Below, one piece after another: positions 16,391-25,691 of a DNA stretch of 64,000 bases (positions within the stretch are counted from its first letter, which is position 1; each line of letters starts with the position of its first letter). The DNA is from Micromonospora phaseoli. Lineage in GTDB: Bacteria; Actinomycetota; Actinomycetes; Mycobacteriales; Micromonosporaceae. The stretch is taken from the NCBI RefSeq assembly GCF_900109115.1, contig NZ_FNYV01000001.1, forward strand, positions 1 to 64,000, written 5' to 3'. The position numbers were made by a program, and so were the translations under genes. The notes beneath the pieces were generated by a model. That model saw nothing but the letters and a program-made list of their open reading frames with translations. It was not told the origin of the DNA and searched no databases.

Positions 16391-18228
16391 CTGGGCTGGT
16401 CTCCTTGCAGTACGCGACCGCGGGTTTCACTGTCGCCGGCAGCCGCCGGCCGCTGAGTCCGCCAGAACGCGGCGAACTTTCCGTCCTGGGCGAGCAGGTC
16501 GGCCGGCCTGCCGCGCTCGACCACCACCCCGTCCTCGAGCATCACGACGGCGTTGGCCTCGGCGATGGTCTCCAGGCGATGGGCGATGACCAGGACGGTC
16601 CGGTCGCGCAGCGTCGCCAGGGCCTGGCGCACCGCCCGGTCGGCCTGCGGGTCGGCGAAGGCGGTCGCCTCGTCGAGCACCAGGACGGGCGTGTCGGCCG
16701 CCAGGGCGCGCGCGATCGCGATGCGCTGTGCCTCGCCGCCGGAAAGCTTGACCTCCTCGCCGATCACGGTCTCGTAGCCGCAGGGCAGTTCGAGGATGCG
16801 GTCGTGAATGTGCGCCAGCCGGGCCGCGCGCACCACATCGTCCAGGTCCGCGTGCGGGACCGCCAGCGCGATGTTGTCCATGATGGACGCGCGCAGCAGG
16901 CGGACGTCCTGCAGGACGAAGGAGACCCTGCGGTAGAGCTCCTTGCTGCCGAGGTCGCGCAGGTCGACGCCGCCGAGGTGGACCGAACCACCGGTGGGGT
17001 CGAAGAACCGCGGCAGTAACTGGACCAGCGTGGACTTCCCGCTGCCGGACGGCCCGACGAGGGCGGTGACCGTGCCCGGTTCGAGCGTCAGGTCGATCCC
17101 GCGCAGCACCTCATGGCCGTCGTCGTAGCCGAACCGGACGTCGCGCAATTCGACCCGGTTGTCCTGAGGAGCAACGGGGTGCGCCGGCTCCGGCAGTGCT
17201 CCCGTGCCGAGAACCTCGCGGATGCGGCCGACCGCGCGGCCGGCGGCCTGCATGTCGTCGAAGCCGTGGCCGAGGGCCGCGACCGGGGCGGTCAGACCCA
17301 GTCCGAGCAGCAGGAAGGGCAGCAGGTCGGCTGGGGCGATGCCGCCGGACGTGATCCGCATCGTGCCGCCGATCAGCACGACCACCAGCACGAAGGGGGG
17401 CGACAGCGCGAGCTGCATCCCGGCGGCGACCGCGGAGACGCCGCGCACCCAGCAAGTGAAGATGTCGACGAAGTCGTCGGCGGCGGTGAGGAACTTACGG
17501 TGGGCGCGCTCGGAACCGCCGAACGCCTTGACCACGGAGATGCCTTGCACGAACTCAACGACGGAACTGGCGATCCGGCCCATCGCCGAGTCGAAGTCCT
17601 TCTGCTCACGCATACGCGACGGGGTCATCAGCAGCGGGACGTGCGCGATGGCCAGCACCACGGGGATCAGGGTGATCAGGGTGAGTCGCCAGTCGACGAT
17701 CAGCAGGTAGACCAGCGACACCAGCGGCACGACGAACGCGGAGACGAGTTCGCCGGGGGCGTGGGCGATGAACGGGTGCACGGCACTGACGTCCTCGCCG
17801 ACCACCTTCGCCAGCTCGCCGCTGCGGCGGCGGGAGAACCAGCCGATGGGCACGCGCCCGAGGCGGGCGGCCAGTTCCCGACGCAGCGAGAGCTGCACCT
17901 TGCCGTCGAGAATGTGGCCGAGCCCTGACGACGCGGCGGTGAACAACAGCCGGACGAACAGGCCGACCACGCCCAGGATCACGACGGTCCAGACGTGGTC
18001 CCGGGCAACCGCGCCAGGCGACAGCAGGACGCGGCCCAGCTCGACGACCGCCAGCAGCGGCGCCAGTCCCGCGACGGCACCGATGACCTGCAGGATGGCG
18101 ACGACAGCGAACCTAGTGACGTGTGGACGCAGGAGCTGTCCGGTGCTCGCAGGCTGCAGTGCCGCGGAAAGGGCTCCCGACGACGGCGTGGACTGCTCGC
18201 CCGCCACAGCGGAGTGGATGCCGCTCAT
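16387..18228 (-). CDS. ABC exporter half-transporter (permease-ATPase), partner of the downstream gene
   Basis: 613 residues. The membrane domain (about 35-320) is followed by an ATPase with Walker A GPSGSGKST, signature LSGGEAQRIAIARAL, Walker B VLVLDEATAFADPQAD and H-loop IAHRL. The D-loop is ATAFADP, typical of the first member of YbtPQ/IrtAB-like pairs, rather than the usual SALD. ATG at 18228 has AGGTGGGAG upstream and a dyad about 23 bp further. The gene is first in a two-gene operon ending at 14675. Confidence 0.85.
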   Translation of the reverse strand: MSGIHSAVAGEQSTPSSGALSAALQPASTGQLLRPHVTRFAVVAILQVIGAVAGLAPLLAVVELGRVLLSPGAVARDHVWTVVILGVVGLFVRLLFTAASSGLGHILDGKVQLSLRRELAARLGRVPIGWFSRRRSGELAKVVGEDVSAVHPFIAHAPGELVSAFVVPLVSLVYLLIVDWRLTLITLIPVVLAIAHVPLLMTPSRMREQKDFDSAMGRIASSVVEFVQGISVVKAFGGSERAHRKFLTAADDFVDIFTCWVRGVSAVAAGMQLALSPPFVLVVVLIGGTMRITSGGIAPADLLPFLLLGLGLTAPVAALGHGFDDMQAAGRAVGRIREVLGTGALPEPAHPVAPQDNRVELRDVRFGYDDGHEVLRGIDLTLEPGTVTALVGPSGSGKSTLVQLLPRFFDPTGGSVHLGGVDLRDLGSKELYRRVSFVLQDVRLLRASIMDNIALAVPHADLDDVVRAARLAHIHDRILELPCGYETVIGEEVKLSGGEAQRIAIARALAADTPVLVLDEATAFADPQADRAVRQALATLRDRTVLVIAHRLETIAEANAVVMLEDGVVVERGRPADLLAQDGKFAAFWRTQRPAAAGDSETRGRVLQGDQPR

Positions 18229-18238
18229 CGCTCTCCCA

Positions 18239-18269
18239 CCTTTTTATACGCGTACATTATTACGGTACA
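18239..18269 (-). promoter_or_regulatory. Promoter/operator region of the ABC exporter operon
   Basis: On the minus strand the dyad TGTACCGTAATAATGTACG (18269-18251) is followed by TATAAA and the ribosome site AGGTGGGAG. The TGTAC/GTAC arms and A/T-rich centre fit a TetR-type operator. The TetR gene at 13979 is the obvious candidate; binding is not shown. Confidence 0.45.
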
Positions 18270-18289
18270 CAGAGGCGTCCGGGTGGGCC

Positions 18290-19046
18290 ACCACCTCACG
18301 AGGTGCTGTCGAGGATGGCCGTGGCGACTTCGAAAACGGAGGGCAGGCAACGGGCCGATACCGTCGGAAAGGCCGGGTCGAACCACCAATCTGCAACCGG
18401 CTAACGGCCTAACCACTGCTAAGGCCGGACGTCACAGCAGGTCAGCCGGACGTGACCACCATCAGCCACGCAGGTTTGTCTCCAGCCCAGGGCACCAGCC
18501 TGCGACAGCATCTGTTCGTTGATGGCACTGGGCAGGGGTGCCCCCGTTTACCCCCGAAACCCCTCCCCAGAGCTGACTACGAGTGACAAGCAGCGATTGA
18601 TGCAGGACAGCGTTGGTGCAGGTCAAAGCCAAAATGCGACCAGCGACGACAAGCTCGACAGGGTGACTTTTGGTAACCGCGGGTTGTCAACTCTTATCAT
18701 CGTTGCCCGGCATCTGCGCCGTCACAGCCCCGCCTCCCGCCCGGCCGGGACGATGTGCGTTCTGGTCCGCGATCCAGGCCTGCGACTCGGCTGTCTGACG
18801 TCGCCGCGCAGTGCCTCTGGTGTGCGCGTTGGGCTGGGTTGTGCGGCTCGAAGGCGACCACTCCCGTCGAAACTCCAGATCAGGCAACTGCGGCTGGAGT
18901 GCTAAGCGAGCTGGCATCGCTTGGGGCGGGCGGTGCTCGATCGCTGATAAGCGATCGCCGGTACGACCCTCTTGTTGAGCGGTCCTCGCGACCTGTGGAT
19001 GATGGCTGGGTAGTCCTGATCGAGCGGTTTCGACTCAGACCCGTTT
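18290..19046. other. 757-bp stretch without a credible gene; contains flank R2
   Basis: Open frames here have non-coding codon patterns. 18541-18685 is a degenerate copy of the element-end flank (R2) ending in only 9 bp of the tRNA-Lys repeat. Nothing else recognised. Confidence 0.5.
18541..18685 (+). repeat. Element-end flank R2 with truncated tRNA-Lys repeat
   Basis: It starts CCCCCGTTTACCCCCGAAAC like R1 and R3, contains GACAAGCTCGACAGGGTGAC, and ends GGTAACCGCGGGTT. After CCGCGGGTT (18677-18685) the sequence diverges, so the att core is mostly lost. It suggests an older element boundary inside the array. Confidence 0.6.
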
Positions 19047-19571
19047 GTGCGAAAAGAAGACATTGAGGTGGAATCTGTGGATGCTTATATGGGTGTCGTT
19101 CGGCAACGGATGGCGGCCGACGGGTGTGCGGTGACTGATGAAACCATCCGCTCGATGCCGGTGGTGGTCGGATATCGGGCGCGGATCCGGGCGCTGACGA
19201 GGATCCACATCTTTGCCGTCGCTGCGGAGGTGGAGCGGGTCGACGAGGCGAGCCTTCGGGCGTACGTCGATGATGTGGTGAACCTGGGTCTGGAGCGCAA
19301 GGGCCAGTGGCGCGGCCTGCAGTCGGGCGTCATCGTGCTGCCCATCCTGGTGACCGAGTCGGTGGACTCGGCCGCCGTCGCACTGACTCAGAAGGCCTAC
19401 CGTCTCAATGTGAACGGCTTCGCGGCGATGGCCCAACCCGCAGTCGTGGACGTGAAGGCAGGCCAGGTGTGGACCTTCCGGGGAACCAGGTTGTGGGGTT
19501 ACGCCTTCAACTCGCTCGTCAAGCAGTTGTACAACGCCTACCTACCGGAGCCGGCGGCTGAGTTGAGCTGA
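19047..19571 (+). CDS. Hypothetical protein, 174 aa
   Basis: A soluble alpha/beta protein with good coding character. It has IHIFAVAAEVERVDEASLRAYVDDV and a C-terminal GTRLWGYAFNSLVKQLYNAY ending. GTG 19047 is the first start; GTG 19077, preceded by GAGG at a better distance, is perhaps the real one (164 residues). No known domain. It is the only clear gene between element ends R2 and R3. The sequence has a 30-40 residue beta-rich stretch (GVIVLPILVTESVDSAAVAL) like cytosolic sensor proteins. Confidence 0.6.
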   Translation: MRKEDIEVESVDAYMGVVRQRMAADGCAVTDETIRSMPVVVGYRARIRALTRIHIFAVAAEVERVDEASLRAYVDDVVNLGLERKGQWRGLQSGVIVLPILVTESVDSAAVALTQKAYRLNVNGFAAMAQPAVVDVKAGQVWTFRGTRLWGYAFNSLVKQLYNAYLPEPAAELS

Positions 19572-19644
19572 TGGCGGGAGGTCTCCTGCTCGCCGGCGAC
19601 CGGCCGCTTGGCACCCCATCCGCCTGGCGACAGGCTGTCGGCGT

Positions 19645-19817
19645 CCCCCGTTTACCCCCGAAAACCCCTGCCTGCGGCTGACAGGCAGTGACAAGAAGCA
19701 ATCATTCTTGATTGCATCTGTGCAGCTCACCGCCAATTTCTGATAGTCGATGACAAGGTCCGGATCGCTACGGTCCGTAACCGCGGGTTCGGGGTTCGAG
19801 TCCCTGGCGGCGCACCA
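19645..19817 (+). repeat. Element-end flank R3 plus third copy of the tRNA-Lys 3' end (attR-like)
   Basis: 19781-19817 is a 37-bp exact repeat of 8592-8628. With the tRNA-proximal copy it would bound an 11.2-kb element containing the integrase remnant. Flank R3 includes the 15-bp motif identical to 8696-8710. The base pairs after the repeat (ACGA) match those after the copy at 5221 rather than those after the tRNA, as expected for displaced native sequence. Confidence 0.75.
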
Positions 19818-20295
19818 ACGAGCAAGGCCCTGACTGGTAGAACTCTGCCAGTCGGGACCTTTTTCGCGTACGCCGGTGGTGGGTGGTGGCTCGGTGGTCG
19901 GGAGCCGTTGGACGGGGGCGGGCTGCACTGATGGCTTGATGCAGGTAGGAAATGGCTGTTTCAAGGTCGCGGTGACGGATGTTGGCGAGGGTGAGATTGC
20001 CAAGGACGACAGCCGTCGACTTGCGACGTGCGGCGACAAGTTGGTGGGCCTTCTCCAACGCCTTGATTGCGTCGGCCGGCCTGTTCAACGACAGCCAGCA
20101 AGAGCCCGCAAGTCGGGCATGATGGCTGGGACAGTAGAGAGCTGACGCCGGATCCTGTGAGCCCATCGAGGTGAAGTGATCTTCAGCGGCTCCAAGGGCC
20201 TCAGAGCGGTCTCGAACCTGGCCGAGCATCGCGTGTGCTTCCGCGCGGTGTAGCTGGGCGAGGCCAGCGAGCACGCGGCTTCCGCGGCGGCTCAC
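19768..20295 (-). pseudogene. Fragment of XRE/TPR-type regulator, C-terminal repeats only
   Basis: The minus strand encodes TPR-like repeats: LAGLAQLHRAEAHAMLGQVRD, ALEKAHQLVAARRKSTAVVL, TLANIRHRDLETAISYLHQA. These are typical of the C-terminal part of actinomycete XRE regulators with TPRs. The HTH half is absent, since the upstream 20300-20500 frame does not continue it. The end runs into the reversed tRNA fragment. The gene was probably cut by element insertion or deletion at the att site. Confidence 0.6.
19825..19864 (+). terminator. Terminator following the third tRNA-Lys fragment
   Basis: AGGCCCTGACTGG (19825-19837) pairs with CCAGTCGGGACCT (19848-19860) with one mismatch, then a T-run. 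Probably the original terminator of the tRNA-Lys gene, now 11 kb away from it. Confidence 0.65.
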
Positions 20296-20522
20296 CGCAG
20301 CGTGTCGCTCTCGGTGCCGGCCAGCTTTCCGACCTGACCCGTATGGCGGTCAAGGCTCTGAACATCGTCGTCCGTGAAGAGGGCTGACCGAAGCCGAGAC
20401 CGCGGCCGGAGAACAGGAGATGCGACGACCAAGGCGACGGCGGCGGGTAGCGAGCGGCGGTCGGCGGGGAATTGCCGGTAACTGGATCGCACCGGAGCGG
20501 CGGTCAACTCCTAGCCCGGGGT

Positions 20523-21767
20523 TCAGCGGTTCGCTGGTCCGCCGCTCGGGGCCGGCTGGACCCGTTCGAACCGTACCCGGCTCAGCCATCCGGGCAGGTC
20601 ACTGAGCGCGTACAGCTCGCCGTGCACGTCGGTGTCGATCGCCGTCGGCTGGATGGGGAAGTTGCCGATCGTGGCGGTCTCGTAGCCGCCCCTGGGGTTG
20701 GGACGTACGGCGAACGCGAGGGTCGAGCAGTAGTCGCTTGCGACGTAGGTGCCCCATGCCTCCGGGGTGGCGGATCCTCGGTACACCACGCCGCCGGTCA
20801 CGGAGCAGTTCTCGGTGAGGAAATGTTCGTACTCGAAGACCGGGTCGGTGTACTTCACGCCCGGCCGGCACTGCTCCGGGTCGAACACCGGGGTGCCCTC
20901 CCGGCAGGACCAGCCGAGGTTCGCCCCACCCTGCCACGGGCGGATGTGGTTGATCTCCTCGACCAGGCCCTGGCCGACGTCACCGATCCACAGCGAGCCG
21001 TCGACCGGGTCGACGGAGAACCGCCACGGGTTGCGCAGCCCGTAGAGCCAGATCTCCGGACGTGCGCCGCGCGTGCGGACGAAGGGGTTGTCGGAGGGTA
21101 CGCAGTAGGGCTTCGCTCCGCAGCTGCGGTTGACGTCGATCCGCAGGATCTTGCCGAGCAGGGTGCCGAGATCCTGACCGGCCTTGTACGGGTCGTTCGC
21201 GTGGCCGCCGTCGCCGAGTGACCAGTAGAGGTAGCCGTCGCGGCCGAACGCCACCTGTCCGCCGTTGTGGTTGTTGTATTCGGCGTGCTCCTGGGTGAGC
21301 AGCACCTGTAGCCGCTCGGGAGCGTTGATCGGCAGTCGCGCCAGGGTCAGCGCGCCGGCCGGGAGACTGGTGTAGGCCACGTAGAGCATCCCGGTCCGCG
21401 CGAAGTTCGGCGCGGGGGTGATGCCGAGGAGGCCGCGCTCGTTGCCCGACGTGTCGACCCGTGCGGTCAGGTCGAGCACCGGTTCGGCCGCCAGGCCGGT
21501 GTCGGGGTGGTAGGCGCGGACGGTGCCGTTCTTCTCCGCGATCAGCATCCGGCCGTCCGGTAGCCCGGTGAGCGCGATCGGGCGCTGTAGGCCGAAGGCC
21601 ACCTGTTCCGAGACCACGGTCAGCTCGGTGAGTGGCACCCTGCTGGGGCGGGGTGCGCCGGCCGTGGCGGTGCCGGCCACCGACGCCGGTGGCAGCAGGA
21701 GCGCGGACAGGACCAGAACGAGCAACCCGCCCAGGGCGGGGGCGGAGCGCCAACGCCGTCGTGACAT
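20523..21767 (-). CDS. PQQ-dependent sugar (glucose/sorbosone-type) dehydrogenase, secreted
   Basis: 414 residues from ATG 21767 (GAGG upstream). A signal peptide spans about 1-36 (LGGLLVLVLSALLLPPASVAGTATAG). The six-bladed propeller motifs of the GSDH family follow: RPIALTGLPDGRMLIAEKNG, ERGLLGITPAPNF, HNGGQVAFGRDGYLYWSLGDGG, GKILRIDV, YGLRNPWRFSVDP, WIGDVGQ and LGWSCREG. The conserved HNGG and GLRNPWR stretches hold cofactor and metal ligands in this family. It would oxidise extracellular aldoses with PQQ; substrate is not predictable. A LacI-type box lies 39 bp upstream, tying it to carbohydrate regulation. Confidence 0.85.
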   Translation of the reverse strand: MSRRRWRSAPALGGLLVLVLSALLLPPASVAGTATAGAPRPSRVPLTELTVVSEQVAFGLQRPIALTGLPDGRMLIAEKNGTVRAYHPDTGLAAEPVLDLTARVDTSGNERGLLGITPAPNFARTGMLYVAYTSLPAGALTLARLPINAPERLQVLLTQEHAEYNNHNGGQVAFGRDGYLYWSLGDGGHANDPYKAGQDLGTLLGKILRIDVNRSCGAKPYCVPSDNPFVRTRGARPEIWLYGLRNPWRFSVDPVDGSLWIGDVGQGLVEEINHIRPWQGGANLGWSCREGTPVFDPEQCRPGVKYTDPVFEYEHFLTENCSVTGGVVYRGSATPEAWGTYVASDYCSTLAFAVRPNPRGGYETATIGNFPIQPTAIDTDVHGELYALSDLPGWLSRVRFERVQPAPSGGPANR

Positions 21768-21805
21768 GTTTCGGCTCCTCGAGCAGGTGGAGTGGGTACG
21801 CAGTC

Positions 21806-21819
21806 TGGGAGCGTTCCCA
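21806..21819. promoter_or_regulatory. CebR-like LacI-family operator
   Basis: TGGGAGCGTTCCCA differs by one base from the CebR/CelR consensus TGGGAGCGCTCCCA known from actinomycete cellulase and xylanase genes. It lies 39 bp upstream of the sugar dehydrogenase start. Confidence 0.75.
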
Positions 21820-22135
21820 CAATACATCAGTGGCTATCTATGTCAAAGCAGGGCCCGGGACCGGCGACGGAAGGCGCTCGGGTAGTGCTTCCGGGCCGGT
21901 GCCGCAGGGGTCGGCCGCCGGTGCCCAGCGAGCCCGGCCGCAGTTCTGCGGGTTCTCCGCCGCGGTCGAATTGAGGTCACGAGGGCTACCCGTACCCGCG
22001 CGATGTTCGCGTGCACATGGCGCGGAATGGTAGGGGACGCAACTGATGCGGTTCACCTTTGTGGATCTCTCGACCACAGGTTCTCTAGATCGAAACCGCT
22101 GCGGTCGATCCGCGCGCTCGGTGCGGTGACCTTGA

Positions 22136-23749
<1,614 letters not shown>

Positions 23750-23793
23750 GCTGACGAGCACGGCAGTCGGCACCGCACGGAAGGAGAACGACA

Positions 23794-25236
23794 ATGGCCA
23801 GTTCCCGCTCGCATCGTTACCTGAGCCGGATACTCACAGGTGCCCTGGCCGCTCTCCTTGCGGTGCCGACCGCCGTGCTGGGTGGTGTCTCGCCCGCTGC
23901 CGCGGACACCACCGGCTTCCGTGGGGTCAACTGGGCCCGGTTGGGTGACAACTTCCACGGTGGACCACTGGTCCTGCACGGCCTGAGCAGCTCCGACAGC
24001 TACGCGACGGTGGTGGCCAAGGCCAACGCGATCTACACCGGCTTCCAGAACAACCTGGGCGCCAACACGGTCCGGCTGCCGATCAACACCTACACCGTGG
24101 GTACGAGCTGGTGGAACGCGTACACCGGCACGATCGACGCGGCCACGGCGAAGGGCTTCAAGGTCGTCCTCTCCTACTGGGACGACGGCGTGGCCGCCAG
24201 CGGTGGCCGGATCGTCAACAGCACAGCCTTCGACACCATGTGGAACACGGTGGTCGCCAGGTACGGCGGCAACGACCTGGTGTACTTCGAGCCGATGAAC
24301 GAGCCGGGCGGGCACAGCGCGGCGGACTGGGCAAACGTGGTGAACAACTGGCTCACCGCCCGCCCGTCGATCCCCCGCCACCGGGTCTTCGTCAGCGGCG
24401 CCGGCCTGAACACCGACATCAAGTCGATGTGTGCCGACCGCCGGCTCGACGGGACGATCGTGTCGCTGCACCACTACACCTTCTTCAGCGGCGCGAAGAC
24501 CTACGACCAGTGGGTGACGTTCCTGCGGGACGCGATCGGCTCCTGCGCCGCCCGTACCGTGATGGACGAGTTCGGCGCGCCGATGGACACCGGGCTCAAC
24601 TACCTCGACGCCTCAAGCACCGACAACTTCGTGCGCTACTTCCGCGCCACCGCCGACGTGCTGCGGGAACTGCGGATCGGCTCGATCTACTGGCCGGGCC
24701 TGGGTGGCAAGGTCACCGCCGGTCAGGGCGACGACTGGTACGCCATGCAGAAACTGCACGGCACCGGCACCAACCTCACCCTCAGCACCCCCAACGCGAG
24801 CGGGCTCAACCGGCTCAGGCATGCCTGGGGGCTCAACGACGGCGGTGTGCCGGACGAGGTGAGCCTGCTCCGCAACGTCGGCACCGGGCAGTGCCTGGAC
24901 ATTCCCGGCGCCACCACCGCCAACATCCAGGTCCAGGTGTACGCCTGCAACAACACCACCGCCCAGCGGTGGACCGTGACGGCGGGCGGGCAGATCACCG
25001 CCCTCGCCGGACAGCGGTGCCTCGACGCGTACAACCGGGGGACCACGAACGGCACGGTCGTCGGCACGTACGCGTGCAACGGCGGCGACAACCAGCGGTG
25101 GACGGTCGGCGGCGACGGCACGATCCGCAGCGCGCAGTCCGGCCTCTGCCTGGACGTGAACGCCACGACGTCCAAGGTTCAGCTCTGGGCCTGCTGGGGT
25201 GGCGACAATCAGAAGTGGCAGGTGCAGAAAGGCTGA
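23794..25236 (+). CDS. Secreted GH5 glycoside hydrolase (endoglucanase/mannanase type) with CBM13
   Basis: 480 residues; signal peptide to about 38 (SPAAA|DTT). The GH5 TIM barrel spans about 40-345: RGVNWARLGDNF, NTVRLPINTYT, acid/base E170 in FEPMNEPGG, HHYTFF and nucleophile E259 in VMDEFGAPM. It ends with a ricin-B CBM13 (about 355-480) with GQCLDIPG, QRCLDAYN and GLCLDVN repeats and QRW/QKW motifs. Substrate (cellulose, xylan or mannan) cannot be set from motifs. GGAGAACGAC precedes ATG 23794. Confidence 0.9.
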   Translation: MASSRSHRYLSRILTGALAALLAVPTAVLGGVSPAAADTTGFRGVNWARLGDNFHGGPLVLHGLSSSDSYATVVAKANAIYTGFQNNLGANTVRLPINTYTVGTSWWNAYTGTIDAATAKGFKVVLSYWDDGVAASGGRIVNSTAFDTMWNTVVARYGGNDLVYFEPMNEPGGHSAADWANVVNNWLTARPSIPRHRVFVSGAGLNTDIKSMCADRRLDGTIVSLHHYTFFSGAKTYDQWVTFLRDAIGSCAARTVMDEFGAPMDTGLNYLDASSTDNFVRYFRATADVLRELRIGSIYWPGLGGKVTAGQGDDWYAMQKLHGTGTNLTLSTPNASGLNRLRHAWGLNDGGVPDEVSLLRNVGTGQCLDIPGATTANIQVQVYACNNTTAQRWTVTAGGQITALAGQRCLDAYNRGTTNGTVVGTYACNGGDNQRWTVGGDGTIRSAQSGLCLDVNATTSKVQLWACWGGDNQKWQVQKG

Positions 25237-25691
25237 CTCGGCACACCCGACCCCGCATTCATCAGGGCTGGTTCCGTTATTGGCGAAGAATCGATCGTCC
25301 GCCCTGCTGACACCCTTCCGGCTGGCGCCCGAGGCCGTAGCCGAATTGCGTACACCCATGCCTTCCGAGCGATTTACCCTGCTCATTTGTAACCGTCTGA
25401 GACATCAATTCCTTATTGCGTTGAGGGTGGCCGCCGCATACGCTACAGGCAGACTTTCCTCATTGTGGAAGAAAGTCTTCAACCTGGCAGCGGAAGTTCC
25501 CTGTCGGCATGCAGAAGTGTCGCTCCTCCGGCGTCCGTCGGTCGACCGGCGGGCGGGTCTGTGCTGCCCGTGACCGCCATTCGACGGCGCACCACGGTCA
25601 ATGGTCTCCGGGCGGCGGCTCGTCTGTCGAATGGCGGGGTCTGACCCTCTCGTCGAGGCACGGTTCGTCGAGGGGAGTGGAGGGAGCAGAG
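25237..25691. other. 455-bp intergenic stretch
   Basis: No credible gene. The region between GH5 and the beta-helix gene is less G/C-rich than its neighbours near 25400-25480. The downstream frame is open from 25509 but lacks a signal peptide before 25692. Confidence 0.4.

Noticed and set aside
18519..18905. 128-codon frame on the plus strand
   Set aside because: The frame spans flank R2 and has no coding bias, RBS or recognisable domain.
22095..22120. Imperfect dyad around GATCGAAACCGCTGCGGTCGATC-like sequence upstream of the xylanase
   Set aside because: The arms are out of register by two bases, so I did not call it an operator; the palindrome at 22276 is much better.
24613..25386. 257-codon minus-strand frame opposite the GH5 gene end
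   Set aside because: Shadow of the GH5/CBM13 frame; no RBS or domain.
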